Origin: Streptomyces gelaticus
GTDB lineage: Bacteria; Actinomycetota; Actinomycetes; Streptomycetales; Streptomycetaceae
DNA: 64,000 bases
Direction of reading: 5' to 3'
NCBI RefSeq assembly: GCF_014649535.1
Contig: NZ_BMTF01000011.1
Coordinates: 1 to 64,000, forward strand
Shown here piece after piece: positions 35,419 through 44,587 of the stretch. Made by a program: the position numbers and the translations under genes. Below the pieces are notes generated by a model. That model ran no database searches, was not told the origin of the DNA, and worked only from the letters and a program-made list of their open reading frames with translations. The number at the start of each line of letters is the position of its first letter. Position 1 is the first letter of the stretch.

Positions 35419-36240
35419 ATGACCTGGACCTTCACCGATGACGTCGATGTCTTCCTCGACGCGGCCGGCGCCTCGCTGGCCGCCCGGCCCGCCGAGAACA
35501 CCCTGGTGCTGACCGTCACCGCGACGCTCCGGCGCGACGGCCCGCGCGCCTACGGCGACGCCGCCCCGCTGCTGGGCTGGTGGCGCGGGACGGACGGCGG
35601 GGTCGGGGGGACGCTGGTGCAGACCCCACCGCATCCGCCGCTGCTGGGGGCCGTGGTCCCGGAGGCGGTCGGCCCGCTGGCCGCCGCGCTGCCCCTGACC
35701 CGGATCAACGCGGACCGGGTCACCGCCGAGGCGCTCGCCGCCGCCTGGCCCGGCCACCGGGTCGACCAGGAGCAGCGGCTCCACCGGCTGGGGACGCTGA
35801 TCCCGCCCTTCCCCGCGCCTCCTGGGAGGCCCAGGGCCGCCGCCACAGCAGACCGGGCCCTGCTGGTGCGCTGGCACCGGGCGTTCGCCGACGAGGTCGG
35901 CCAGGGCGCCGCCCATGCCGAGCGGCAGGTGGACGAGCGGACGGCGTCCGGCGGCCTGACGCTCTGGGAGGCGGACGGCGTCCCTGTGTCGATGGCGGGC
36001 GCCTCCCCGCGACTCGCGGGCATGGTGCGGATCGCGACGGTCTACACTCCGCCGGAGCACCGCGGCCGGGGCTACGCGGCCGCGGTGACGGCGGAGATCA
36101 GCCGGGCGGCGAGGGAGGCCGGCGCGCAGGAGGTGCTGCTCTTCACCGACCTCGCGAACCCCACCAGCAACGGCGTCTACCGACGCATCGGTTACCGGCC
36201 GGTCTCGGACCGGCTGCTGATCAGCGCGGTGGAGCGGTGA
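35419..36240 (+). CDS. GNAT-family N-acetyltransferase
   Basis: This 273-aa protein has a C-terminal GNAT domain: VYTPPEHRGRGYAAAVTAE (about 208-226) is the acetyl-CoA-binding motif A, and YRRIGYRPV near 253 is motif B. The N-terminal 130 residues are the diverged half common in Streptomyces two-domain acetyltransferases. It lies 48 bp after the ligase. Its stop overlaps the next GTG start (GTGA). The substrate is unknown, and a link to the aromatic pathway is not evident. Confidence 0.82.
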   Translation: MTWTFTDDVDVFLDAAGASLAARPAENTLVLTVTATLRRDGPRAYGDAAPLLGWWRGTDGGVGGTLVQTPPHPPLLGAVVPEAVGPLAAALPLTRINADRVTAEALAAAWPGHRVDQEQRLHRLGTLIPPFPAPPGRPRAAATADRALLVRWHRAFADEVGQGAAHAERQVDERTASGGLTLWEADGVPVSMAGASPRLAGMVRIATVYTPPEHRGRGYAAAVTAEISRAAREAGAQEVLLFTDLANPTSNGVYRRIGYRPVSDRLLISAVER

Positions 36241-36668
36241 GCGGGCCGCCGGAACCCGTCTGGCTGGTCGCCGCGAACGTGGTGCTGTGGCGGCGGTACG
36301 GGGAGCTGGGCCAGGAGATGCGTCCCGGCACGAAGGCGTACCGGGGCGGGGCGAAGGTGTACGTCGTCGGCACGTACCCGGGGACGGGGCACCAGCAGCT
36401 GACCACGGTGGGACACGGGCGGCACACCGGCCACTGGATCACCATCGACACGGGAACACGCCATCTGCACACCTTCCGCGCGCAGTTGGTGTACAGCCCG
36501 GCCGTGCTGGAGCGGTGCGCGGGTGCGGGGTGCGCCACCCGGCAGGAGGCCGAGGAGCTGGCCGCACTGCTGGAGCGGGTCGCCGGCGAGGAGCGGCACG
36601 CGCACCACGGGGCCCCGCATCCGGACGGGTGCCGGTGTCACGCGTGTCTGCCGGTCACCCCAGGGTGA
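36237..36668 (+). CDS. Uncharacterised protein with Cys/His-rich tail
   Basis: This 143-aa protein starts at GTG 36237 within the acetyltransferase stop. I do not recognise it. Its first part is beta-rich (VWLVAANVVLWRRYG, then KVYVVGTYPG and HWITIDTGTRHLHTF). The end has HAHHG and DGCRCHACL, a possible metal site. Its last 14 bp overlap the convergent fused monooxygenase gene. Confidence 0.65.
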   Translation: MSGPPEPVWLVAANVVLWRRYGELGQEMRPGTKAYRGGAKVYVVGTYPGTGHQQLTTVGHGRHTGHWITIDTGTRHLHTFRAQLVYSPAVLERCAGAGCATRQEAEELAALLERVAGEERHAHHGAPHPDGCRCHACLPVTPG

Positions 36669-38967
36669 GCCGGGGCCTGGGTGCGTCCGTGCGGCCGGTC
36701 GGCGGGGTGCGGCTGCCCGCGCGGTACGGGAGCGGCCAGGGCGCGCCCGGCCCGCCGTAGCCCTGCTCGGCCGCCGCGTGCAGGGTCCAGTGCGGGTCGT
36801 AGAGATGGGGGCGGGCCAGCGCGCAGAGGTCGGCCCGGCCCGCGAGCAGCAGGGAGTTGACGTCGTCCCAGGAGGAGATCGCCCCGACCGCGATGACGGG
36901 CACGCACAGGGTGTTGCGGATCCGGTCCGCGTACGGGGTCTGGTACGAGCGGCCGTACTCGGGGCGCTCGTCGGGCACGACCTGGCCGGTGGAGACGTCG
37001 ATGGCATCGGCCCCGTGGGCGACGAAGGCGCGGGCGATCTCGACGGCGTCCTCGGCCGTGGTGCCGCCCTCGGCCCAGTCCGTGGCGGAGATCCGGACGG
37101 TCATGGGCCGGTCGTCGGGCCAGACGGCACGGACCGCGTCGAAGACCTCCAGGGGGAAGCGGAGCCGATTATCCAACGGGCCGCCGTACTCGTCGGTGCG
37201 GTGGTTGGTGAGCGGCGAGAGGAAGCCGGAGAGCAGATAGCCGTGGGCGCAGTGGAGTTCGAGCAGGTCGAAGCCGCAGCGGTCGGCGCGCCGGGCCGCC
37301 GAGGCGAACTGTTCGCGCACGGTGTCCAGTCCGGCCCGGTCCAGGGCGTGCGGGATCTGGTTGACGCCGTCCTCGTACGGGATCGGGGAGGCGGCGGTGA
37401 GTGGCCAGTTGCCGTGGTCGAGGGGCTGGTCGATGCCTTCCCACATCAGTTTGGTGGAGCCCTTGCGCCCGGAGTGGCCGAGCTGCACGCCGATGGCCGT
37501 GCCCGGGACGCTCGCATGGACGAAGTCGGTGATCCGGGTCCAGGCGGCGGCCTGTTCGGGGGTGTAGAGGCCGGTGCAGCCGGGGGTGATGCGGCCCTCG
37601 GCGCTGACGCACACCATCTCCGTCATGACGAGTCCGGCGCCGCCGAGCGCGCGGGCGCCCAGGTGGACGAGGTGGAAGTCGCCGGGGACGCCGTCGGCGG
37701 CGGAGTACATGTCCATGGGTGAGACGACGACGCGGTTGCGGAGTTCGAGGCCGCGCAGCCGCAGCGGGGTGAACATCGGCGGGACGCCCGGGGCGCAGCC
37801 GAACTCCTCCTCGACGGCGGCGGTGAAGGAGGCGTCGCGCAGCCGCAGGTTGTCGTGGGTGACGCGGCGGCTGCGGGTGAGGAGGTTGAAGGCGAACTGG
37901 CGGGGCGGCTGGTCGACGTAGGTGCCCAGCTCCTCGAACCAACGCAGGCTGGCCGCGGCGGCCCGCTGGGTCGATTCGACGACCGGCCGGCGCTCGGCCT
38001 CGTAGGCGCCCAGTGCGCGCGGCAGGTCGGGCTGTTCCTCGATGCAGGCGGCGAGGGCGAGGGCGTCCTCGACGGCGAGTTTGGTGCCGGAGCCGATGGA
38101 GAAGTGCGCGGTGTGGGCGGCGTCGCCGATGAGGACGGTGTTGCCGTGCGACCAGTGGGCGTTGACGACGGTGCGGAAGGTGAGCCAGGAGGAGTTGTTG
38201 GAGCGCAGGCTCCGGCCGCCGAGCGCCTCGGTGAAGATCTTGGCGCACCGCAGCGTCGAGTGCTCGACCGCGCAGCTGTCGAATCCGGCGGCCCGCCAGA
38301 CCTCCTCGCGCATCTCGACGATGACGGTGGAGGCGTCGGCCGAGAAGGGGTAGCCGTGGAGCTGCATCACCCCGTACGCCGTCTCGGCGGTCTCGAAGCG
38401 GAAGGCGTCGAGGGCGAAGTCGGCGGCGAGCCAGATGTAGCGGCAGCGGTGGGTGGTGAGGCGGGGGCCGAAGGAGTCGGCGTGCGCGGCGCGGGTGAGG
38501 CTGTGCACACCGTCGGCGGCGATCACCAGGTCGTGGGTGGCGGCCAGCTCGGCGGCCGGCGGCGCCCCGGTACGGAAGCGGAGGCGTACGCCGAGGGATG
38601 CGCAGCGGTCGTGCAGGATCCGCAGCAGCCGGCGTCTGCCCAGCGCGGCGAAGCCGTGGCCGCCGGAGGTCTGGGTGACGCCCCGGTGGACGATGTCGAT
38701 GTCGTCCCACCGTACGAACGCGTCCCTGAGGGCCCGGTACACGACGGGGTCGGCGTGTTCGATGCCGCCTAGGGTCTCGTCGGAGAGGACGACGCCGAAG
38801 CCGAAGGTGTCCTCGGGGGCGTTGCGCTCCCAGACGGTGATCTCGCGCTCCGGGTCGAGCCGCTTGAGCAGGGCCGCGGCGTAGAGCCCGCCGGGCCCGC
38901 CGCCGATGACCGCGATGCGCTTCACGCCGGTCCCGGTGGCACCGGCCGCGGCCGCTCGGGGCGCCAT
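36655..38967 (-). CDS. Fused FAD monooxygenase / old-yellow-enzyme (anthraniloyl-CoA or salicylyl-CoA hydroxylase type)
   Basis: This bifunctional protein of about 770 aa hydroxylates an aromatic CoA thioester and can reduce the ring. Residues about 15-395 are a class A FAD monooxygenase (GGGPGGLYAAALLKRL near 20, GDAAHTAHFSIGSGTKLAVEDA near 290). Residues about 405-770 are an old-yellow-enzyme TIM barrel (VVSPMDMYSA, ELHCAHGYLLSGFLSP, then IAVGAISSW). This fusion is known in Azoarcus 2-aminobenzoyl-CoA monooxygenase/reductase and in salicylyl-CoA 5-hydroxylase-type proteins. ATG 38967 lies 5 bp after the hydratase stop; GTG 38925, just before the FAD fold, is possible. The 3' end overlaps the convergent hypothetical gene. 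Confidence 0.87.
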   Translation of the reverse strand: MAPRAAAAGATGTGVKRIAVIGGGPGGLYAAALLKRLDPEREITVWERNAPEDTFGFGVVLSDETLGGIEHADPVVYRALRDAFVRWDDIDIVHRGVTQTSGGHGFAALGRRRLLRILHDRCASLGVRLRFRTGAPPAAELAATHDLVIAADGVHSLTRAAHADSFGPRLTTHRCRYIWLAADFALDAFRFETAETAYGVMQLHGYPFSADASTVIVEMREEVWRAAGFDSCAVEHSTLRCAKIFTEALGGRSLRSNNSSWLTFRTVVNAHWSHGNTVLIGDAAHTAHFSIGSGTKLAVEDALALAACIEEQPDLPRALGAYEAERRPVVESTQRAAAASLRWFEELGTYVDQPPRQFAFNLLTRSRRVTHDNLRLRDASFTAAVEEEFGCAPGVPPMFTPLRLRGLELRNRVVVSPMDMYSAADGVPGDFHLVHLGARALGGAGLVMTEMVCVSAEGRITPGCTGLYTPEQAAAWTRITDFVHASVPGTAIGVQLGHSGRKGSTKLMWEGIDQPLDHGNWPLTAASPIPYEDGVNQIPHALDRAGLDTVREQFASAARRADRCGFDLLELHCAHGYLLSGFLSPLTNHRTDEYGGPLDNRLRFPLEVFDAVRAVWPDDRPMTVRISATDWAEGGTTAEDAVEIARAFVAHGADAIDVSTGQVVPDERPEYGRSYQTPYADRIRNTLCVPVIAVGAISSWDDVNSLLLAGRADLCALARPHLYDPHWTLHAAAEQGYGGPGAPWPLPYRAGSRTPPTGRTDAPRPRLTLG

Positions 38968-38971
38968 CGCG

Positions 38972-39799
38972 CTACCGGCCCTGCCACTTCGGGGGCCGCT
39001 TCTCGGTGAAGGCGGCATGGAATTCCGCGTAGTCCTCGCCGTGCATCAGCAGGGCCTGGGTGGCGGCGTCCATCTCGACGGCGGCGGCGAGCGGCATGTC
39101 GAGTTCGGCGGTGAGCAGGGCCTTGGTCTGGGCGAGGGCGAGGGCCGGTCCGTCGGCGAGACTGCGGGCGAGCGCGGCCGCGCGTACATCCGCCTGGCCC
39201 TCGTCGGTCAGCTCGCTGATCAGCCCGATCCGTTCCGCTTCGGGTGCGCGGACGGGTTCGCCGAGCATCAGCAGCCGGGTGGCGTGACCGAGGCCGACGA
39301 CGCGCGGCAGCAGGTAGGCGGCGCCCATGTCGCCGCCGGAGAGGCCGACCTTGGTGAACAGGAAGGCGAAGCGGGCCGACGGATCGGCGATCCGGAAGTC
39401 GGCCGCCAGCGCGAGCACCGCCCCGGCGCCCGCCGCCACCCCGTGTACGGCGGCGATGACGGGGAAGGGGGTTTCACGTAGGGCCCGCACCACCTGTCCG
39501 GTCATGCGATTGAAATCGAGGAGCTGGGCGGTGTCCATGGCGAGTGTCGCGCCGATGATGTCGTCGACATCTCCGCCGGAGCAGAATCCGCGTCCCTCCC
39601 CCGCGAGCACCAGAGCGCGCACGCTGCGTTCGCGGGACAGTTCGGCGAGCAGGTCGCGCAGGTCCGCGTAGGCACCGAAGGTGAGCGCGTTGAGCTTCTC
39701 GGGCCGGGCGAGCGTGACGGTGGCCACCCCGTCGTCCGTCGTCAGCCGCAGATGGCGCCAGTCGTCCGTGCGCGGGGCGGAGCTGGGAAACGGGCTCAT
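38972..39799 (-). CDS. Enoyl-CoA hydratase/isomerase
   Basis: This 275-aa crotonase has VTLARPEKLNAL near residue 29, the oxyanion-hole segment GRGFCSGGDVDDI near 70, and AVHGVAAGAGAVLALAADFRIA near 116, all typical. GGGGAG precedes the ATG. It opens the two-gene unit with the fused monooxygenase, separated by 4 bp, and should hydrate the ring or unsaturated acyl-CoA product of that pathway. Confidence 0.9.
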   Translation of the reverse strand: MSPFPSSAPRTDDWRHLRLTTDDGVATVTLARPEKLNALTFGAYADLRDLLAELSRERSVRALVLAGEGRGFCSGGDVDDIIGATLAMDTAQLLDFNRMTGQVVRALRETPFPVIAAVHGVAAGAGAVLALAADFRIADPSARFAFLFTKVGLSGGDMGAAYLLPRVVGLGHATRLLMLGEPVRAPEAERIGLISELTDEGQADVRAAALARSLADGPALALAQTKALLTAELDMPLAAAVEMDAATQALLMHGEDYAEFHAAFTEKRPPKWQGR

Positions 39800-40054
39800 G
39801 GAGGGGGCTCCCCTTCAGCCGTCGGCTGCTACCTGCACCCGAACTTATCACTGGTACGTGACTTCCGTCACGACTACGCAATACGCGGAAGGTTAAGTCG
39901 CAGTGACCAACGTCCCTTTCATACCGGTCGGGAGGCCCTTGCCCGTGTCATTGCACTTCGTAAGGTTGAAACCGAGAAGTCTTGCCCCCCGGAGAGCTCC
40001 TCCCGCACCCGCGAAGCCCCACCCGCACCTTCACCCCGGAAGGGAAACCATGCC

Positions 40055-40486
40055 GTGCCCCGCGATGTCCCTCCTCCCGCCTCCTGGCGGATCGCGCTGC
40101 CGCATTCGGCGGCAGCCGTGCCGATTGCCCGTGCTCTGATCCGTAGCGCACTCGCGGACATCGACGCTCCGGCCGACACCGACACCGCCGAGCTCCTCAC
40201 CGCGGAGCTGGTCGCCAACGCGGTCGAGCACACCCGGAGCGACGAGCCGATCGAGCTGGTGGTGGAGCTGCTGCCGACCGGCTGCCAGGTCGAGGTCCAC
40301 GACCGCGACCCCTCACCGCCGGGGGGCCTTTCCTTCCCCCGGTCCGGCAGTGAGCCGGATCCCTGGCAGGAACACGGCCGGGGCCTGCTGCTGATCCGTA
40401 CGCTCAGCTCGTCCTGCGGCCACCGCCCGACGGAGCAGGGGAAGGCGGTGTGGTTCACCCTGCCCTCCCTCACGCCTCAGAACTGA
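40055..40486 (+). CDS. Anti-sigma-factor-type ATP-binding protein
   Basis: This 143-aa HATPase_c protein has LLTAELVANAVEHTRS (N-box, about residues 47-62), CQVEVHDRDPSPP near 80 and EHGRGLLLIRTL near 107. GTG 40055 was chosen because GGAAGGGA lies 9 bp upstream and the fold starts about 15 residues in; the longer frame upstream is low-complexity. It is a stand-alone gene of a class abundant in Streptomyces. The partner sigma or anti-anti-sigma factor is not nearby. Confidence 0.8.
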   Translation: MPRDVPPPASWRIALPHSAAAVPIARALIRSALADIDAPADTDTAELLTAELVANAVEHTRSDEPIELVVELLPTGCQVEVHDRDPSPPGGLSFPRSGSEPDPWQEHGRGLLLIRTLSSSCGHRPTEQGKAVWFTLPSLTPQN

Positions 40487-40496
40487 CCCGCTGTCC

Positions 40497-41939
40497 TCAC
40501 CGGGCCGCGCCGGCGGCGGCCAGCCGGGAGCGGCTGCGGCCGTAGAAGGCGTACACCGCCGAACCGACGGCCAGGAAGACCGCGAACTGGACCCAGGTCG
40601 ACCAGCCCGTCCCGTACATCAGATAGAGGCAGAAGCCGACGCCCAGGAGCGGGCTCAGCGGATAGAGCGGCACCCGGAACGATCCCTTCACCTCCGGGTT
40701 GCGGCGCCGCAGCACGATCACCGCGAGGTTGACCGCGACCATGGTGGCCAGTGCGCCGATGGTCGTCAGGTTCACCACCACGTCGAGCGACGAGAAGGCC
40801 GCCGGCACCGCGAAGACGACCGCCACGATCCAGGTGTTGGCGACCGGCGTCGACGTGCGCGGCGAGACCCGCTCGAAGACCCGCGGGATCAGTCCGTCCC
40901 GGGACATCGACATCAGGATGCGGGTCTGCCCGTACATCACCGCGAGCACGACGGACGCGATCGCGACGACCGCGCCGAAGGCGATGATTCCGCCGCCGAC
41001 GGTCGAGTCGGTGACCTGGTCGACGACGATCGAGAGCGCCGCCGGCTGGTCGGCCACGGCCTTCGGCCCCAGCGCGCCGATGGCGGCCAGCGCGACCGCG
41101 CAGTAGAGCAGGGTGACCAGGCCGATGCAGACCATGATCGCGATCGGGATGTTCCGCCGCGGGTTCCTGACCTCTTCGCCCGCGGTGGTGATGGCGTCGA
41201 AGCCGATGTACGAGAAGAACGCCAGCGACGCACCGGCCGTGACCCCGCCCGCGCCTTGGGCGAAGAACGGTGTGAGGTTGCCGTGCTCGAAGGCCGTGAA
41301 GGCGATCACGCAGAAAAGGACCAGGATGGTGATCTTGAGTACCGCCATCGCGGCGGTGGCCCCGGCACTCTCCCGGACTCCGCGCGCCAGCAGGGTCGCG
41401 GCCATCATGACCACCAGGACGGCGGGCAGATTGATCACGCCGCCGTCACCGGGGCCCGCCGAGAGGGCGGCCGGGAGCTGCGCGCCGAACATGCTGTCCA
41501 GCAGTTCGTTGACGTACTGGCTCCAGCCGACGGCGACCGCGGAGACCGAGACGCCGTACTCCAGCAGCAGGCACCAGCCGACGAGGAACGCGACGCGTTC
41601 GCCGAGGGTCGCGTAGGCGAAGGAGTAGGAGCTGCCGGAGACCGGGATGGCGCTGCCCAGCTCGGCGAAGGAGAACGCGGTGAAGATGCAGGTGATCGCG
41701 GCGAGCACGAAGGAGACCACGACCGCGGGGCCCGCTTCGGCGACGCTGTCGGAGAGGCCGACGAAGATACCGGTGCCGACGACGGCTCCGACTCCGAAGC
41801 ACACCAGCTGGAACAGCCCCATGGTGCGCTTGAGGCCGTGCCCCTCCAGGTCGGCACCGGACTCGGCGATCAGCTGGTGGGGATTCTTGATGCGCGGCCC
41901 GGACAGGTGCGGGGGGCTCGGTGGGCGCAGCGGACTCAC
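40497..41939 (-). CDS. APC-family amino acid permease, cationic-amino-acid-transporter type
   Basis: This 480-aa inner-membrane transporter has the first-helix signature GVGAVVGTGIFVGLSD (near residue 50) and about 12 hydrophobic helices, such as VLAAITCIFTAFSFAELGSAIPVSGSSY with the conserved helix 2-3 glycines. GTG 41939 follows GAGAAGAGA. The N-terminus upstream is non-coding and contains a terminator. It lies downstream of ornithine carbamoyltransferase and arginine deiminase, so arginine or ornithine is a reasonable substrate. That is context-based inference. Confidence 0.85.
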   Translation of the reverse strand: MSPLRPPSPPHLSGPRIKNPHQLIAESGADLEGHGLKRTMGLFQLVCFGVGAVVGTGIFVGLSDSVAEAGPAVVVSFVLAAITCIFTAFSFAELGSAIPVSGSSYSFAYATLGERVAFLVGWCLLLEYGVSVSAVAVGWSQYVNELLDSMFGAQLPAALSAGPGDGGVINLPAVLVVMMAATLLARGVRESAGATAAMAVLKITILVLFCVIAFTAFEHGNLTPFFAQGAGGVTAGASLAFFSYIGFDAITTAGEEVRNPRRNIPIAIMVCIGLVTLLYCAVALAAIGALGPKAVADQPAALSIVVDQVTDSTVGGGIIAFGAVVAIASVVLAVMYGQTRILMSMSRDGLIPRVFERVSPRTSTPVANTWIVAVVFAVPAAFSSLDVVVNLTTIGALATMVAVNLAVIVLRRRNPEVKGSFRVPLYPLSPLLGVGFCLYLMYGTGWSTWVQFAVFLAVGSAVYAFYGRSRSRLAAAGAAR

Positions 41940-42010
41940 GGGTTGATCTCTTCTCTGATGGAGCACGTGGGGGAGGTGCGCCGGGACTGTGGGGGTTTTG
42001 GCGGCGCACA

Positions 42011-42044
42011 AAAAATGGGGTTCGAGCGTGCGAGCTCGAACCCC
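42011..42044 (-). terminator. Intrinsic terminator after argF
   Basis: GGGGTTCGAGC (42017-42027) pairs perfectly with GCTCGAACCCC (42034-42044) around a 6-nt loop. On the minus strand it is followed by a T-run (ATTTTTTG, 42016-42009). It separates ornithine carbamoyltransferase from the permease, so the permease needs its own promoter or read-through. Confidence 0.9.
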
Positions 42045-42111
42045 ACCAAGAGGCAACATAGTAGTCACCTTCACGCATGTTCACCCAATCGGGCGCATGG
42101 TCATGCAGTGA

Positions 42112-43128
42112 TCAGCCCTGGGCCGCCGGGGGCGCCAGGGTCGCCACCAGAACCGCCTTGATCGTGTGCATCCGGTTCTCCGCCTCGTCGAAGACGATCG
42201 AGTGAGCGGACTCGAAGACCTCGTCGGTGACCTCCAGCTCCGCCAGTCCGTAGGCGGCCTCGATCTCCCGCCCGACCGCGGTACCGAGGTCGTGGAAGGC
42301 CGGGAGACAGTGGAGGAACTTCACATCGGCGTTGCCGGTGGCGCGGAGCACGTCCATGGTCACGGCGTACGGCGCCAGGGCCTCGATGCGCTCGGCCCAG
42401 ATCTCCTTGGGCTCCCCCATGGAGACCCAGACGTCGGTGACGACGAAGTCGGCGCCCTTGACGCCCTCGGCGATGTCCTCGGTGAGGGCGACGGCCGCAC
42501 CGCTCGCACCGGCCAGCCGGCGGGCCTCAGCGACGATCTCCTCGGCGGGCCAGTACGCCTTCGGCGCGACGATCCGGACGTCCATGCCGAGCAGGGCGCC
42601 GGTGATCAGGTAGGAGTTGCCCATGTTGAAGCGGGCGTCGCCGAGATAGGCGAAGGCGATCCGCTCCAGCGGCTTGTCGCTGTGCTCGGTCATGGTGAGG
42701 ACGTCGGCGAGCATCTGGGTGGGGTGCCAGTCGTCGGTGAGCCCGTTGAAGACCGGAACGCCGCCGTGGGCGGCCAGCTCCTCGACGGCCGCCTGACTGT
42801 CACCGCGGTACTCGATGCCGTCGAACATCCGGCCGAGGACGCGGGCCGTGTCCTTCACCGACTCCTTGTGCCCGATCTGCGAGCCGGAGGGGTCCAGACA
42901 GGTCGTGGACGCGCCCTGGTCCGCGGCGGCCACCTCGAAGGCGCAGCGGGTGCGGGTCGAGGTCTTCTCGAAGATCAGCGCGATGTTCTTGCCGCGCAGC
43001 CGCTGCGTCTCGGTCCCCGACTTCTTGGCGGCCTTGAGCTCGGCCGCGAGCTCGATCAGGCCGCGGAACTCCTCGGCCGTGAAGTCCAGCTCCTTGAGGA
43101 AGTGGCGGCCTGCGAGGTCTATGGCCAT
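42112..43128 (-). CDS. argF: Ornithine carbamoyltransferase
   Basis: This 338-aa enzyme converts ornithine and carbamoyl phosphate to citrulline, or the reverse in the arginine deiminase pathway. The carbamoyl-phosphate loop is KTSTRTRCAFE near residue 55, and the ornithine loop FLHCLPAFHD is near 270. Length and motifs are complete. AGGAG lies 7 bp before the ATG. Arginine deiminase lies directly upstream on the same strand, which suggests a catabolic (ArcB-like) role, but a biosynthetic role cannot be excluded. Confidence 0.93.
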   Translation of the reverse strand: MAIDLAGRHFLKELDFTAEEFRGLIELAAELKAAKKSGTETQRLRGKNIALIFEKTSTRTRCAFEVAAADQGASTTCLDPSGSQIGHKESVKDTARVLGRMFDGIEYRGDSQAAVEELAAHGGVPVFNGLTDDWHPTQMLADVLTMTEHSDKPLERIAFAYLGDARFNMGNSYLITGALLGMDVRIVAPKAYWPAEEIVAEARRLAGASGAAVALTEDIAEGVKGADFVVTDVWVSMGEPKEIWAERIEALAPYAVTMDVLRATGNADVKFLHCLPAFHDLGTAVGREIEAAYGLAELEVTDEVFESAHSIVFDEAENRMHTIKAVLVATLAPPAAQG

Positions 43129-43179
43129 GGGACAGCTCCTGGGTCGGGCGAGGGTCGCGCATACAGTGACTCTGGAAGT

Positions 43180-43208
43180 CTATACGACACCATGCATCGC
43201 TATACGAC
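43180..43208 (-). promoter_or_regulatory. 9-bp direct repeats upstream of argF
   Basis: CTATACGAC occurs at 43180-43188 and 43200-43208, exactly 20 bp apart, 52-80 bp upstream of argF. A palindromic ATGCAT (43192-43197) lies between. On the minus strand the copies read GTCGTATAG. Two sites spaced two helical turns apart upstream of an arginine gene suggest a regulator such as ArgR, though they do not match the usual ARG box well. Confidence 0.4.
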
Positions 43209-43242
43209 GCGCCCGCCGTCCGCCCTGTGCCCGTTCCCGTCC

Positions 43243-44475
43243 CTATACCGGGTCGCGCACCACCGGACAGCTCATGCAGCGGGGGCCGCCCCGGCCCCGG
43301 CCGAGTTCGCTGCCGCGGATCTCGATGACCTCGATGCCCTCCTTGCGCAGAAAGGTGTTGGTGGTGGCGTTGCGCTCGTACGCGACGACGACGCCCGGCT
43401 CGACGGCCAGCACATTGCAGCCGTCGTCCCACTGCTCGCGCTCGGCGGCATGCACGTCCTGGGTGGCGGTGAGGACCCGGATCGAGTCCAGCCCCAGGGC
43501 GTGTGCGATCGCCCGGTGCATGTGCTCGGGCGGATGGTCGGTGACCTTCAGGTCCCTGGGCCCTTCGCCGGGCTCGATGGTGTACGAGCGGAGCATGCCC
43601 AGGCCGGCGTACTTGGTGAAGGTGTCGCCGTCGACCATCGTCATCACCGTGTCCAGGTGCATGAACGCCCGGCGCTTGGGCATGTCGAGCGCCACGATCG
43701 TGCGGGCCGAACCGGCGTCGAAGAGTCCGCGGGCCAGCATCTCCACCGCCTGCGGGGTGGTGCGCTCGCTCATCCCGATGAGTACGGCGCCGTGTCCGAT
43801 GACCAGTACGTCGCCGCCCTCGATGGTGGAGGGGTAGTCGTGCTGCCCCTGCGACCAGTGGTGGAAGGCGCCCGCGTCGGGGCCGGTGAAGAGGGGGTGG
43901 TGGCGGTAGATCGCCTCGAAGTGGACGGTCTCGCGCTGCCGGGCCGGCCAGCGCATCGCGTTGATGGACACCCCGTCGTATATCCAGGCCGAGGTGTCCC
44001 GGGTGAAGAGATGGTTGGGCAGCGGGTCGAGCAGGAAGTCGTCCAGGTCCATCACATGGAAGCGGACGGAGGTCGGCTCGCTGTGCCCGGCCAGGAACTC
44101 CCGCTTGGTCATCCCGCCGACGAGCGCGTCGGCCAGCTCACCGCTGGGCAACTCCTCGAAGGCGGCCCGCAGATGCTCGGTGGCGAGCGGGCCGTACTCC
44201 TTCTCCTCGAAGACCCGGTCCAGGACGAGCCGTCTGGCCACCGGGATGTCCAGCGACTCACGGAGCAGGTCGCCGAAGAGGTGCACCGCCACGCCGCGGT
44301 CGCGCAGCACGTCCGCGAAGCCGTCGTGCTCCTGGCGGGCCCGGCGCACCCAGAGCACATCGTCGAACAGGAGCGCGTCCTTGTTGCTGGGGGTGAGGCG
44401 CTTCAGTTCCAGATCAGGGCGGTGCAGGATGACGCGGCGCAGCCGCCCGGCCTCGGAGTCGACATGGAATCCCAT
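43243..44475 (-). CDS. arcA: Arginine deiminase
   Basis: This 410-aa enzyme hydrolyses arginine to citrulline and ammonia. The guanidino-modifying-enzyme features are present: FTRDTSAWI near residue 160, EGGDVLVIGHG near 220, HLDTVMTMVD near 270 and the catalytic cysteine in CMSCPVVR near the end. GGATGGAGAC precedes ATG 44475. With argF 114 bp downstream it would feed carbamoyl phosphate formation. No carbamate kinase is adjacent, so the pathway is incomplete here. Confidence 0.93.
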   Translation of the reverse strand: MGFHVDSEAGRLRRVILHRPDLELKRLTPSNKDALLFDDVLWVRRARQEHDGFADVLRDRGVAVHLFGDLLRESLDIPVARRLVLDRVFEEKEYGPLATEHLRAAFEELPSGELADALVGGMTKREFLAGHSEPTSVRFHVMDLDDFLLDPLPNHLFTRDTSAWIYDGVSINAMRWPARQRETVHFEAIYRHHPLFTGPDAGAFHHWSQGQHDYPSTIEGGDVLVIGHGAVLIGMSERTTPQAVEMLARGLFDAGSARTIVALDMPKRRAFMHLDTVMTMVDGDTFTKYAGLGMLRSYTIEPGEGPRDLKVTDHPPEHMHRAIAHALGLDSIRVLTATQDVHAAEREQWDDGCNVLAVEPGVVVAYERNATTNTFLRKEGIEVIEIRGSELGRGRGGPRCMSCPVVRDPV

Positions 44476-44518
44476 GTCTCCATCCTCACCGTGCACAGGC
44501 CCGTTCACTCCCGCGAAT

Positions 44519-44562
44519 CGCCAGCGGGTTCTCCGTTCATCGCACCGGAAAACCCGCCGGCG
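44519..44562 (-). terminator. Hairpin after pnkp
   Basis: CGCC-A-GCGGGTT (44519-44530) pairs with AACCCGC-C-GGCG (44551-44562) with one internal mismatch and a 20-nt loop. It lies between pnkp and arcA, both on the minus strand. No T-tract follows. Confidence 0.5.
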
Positions 44563-44587
44563 ACTCCCCTGCCCTCCGAGTCGGGTG

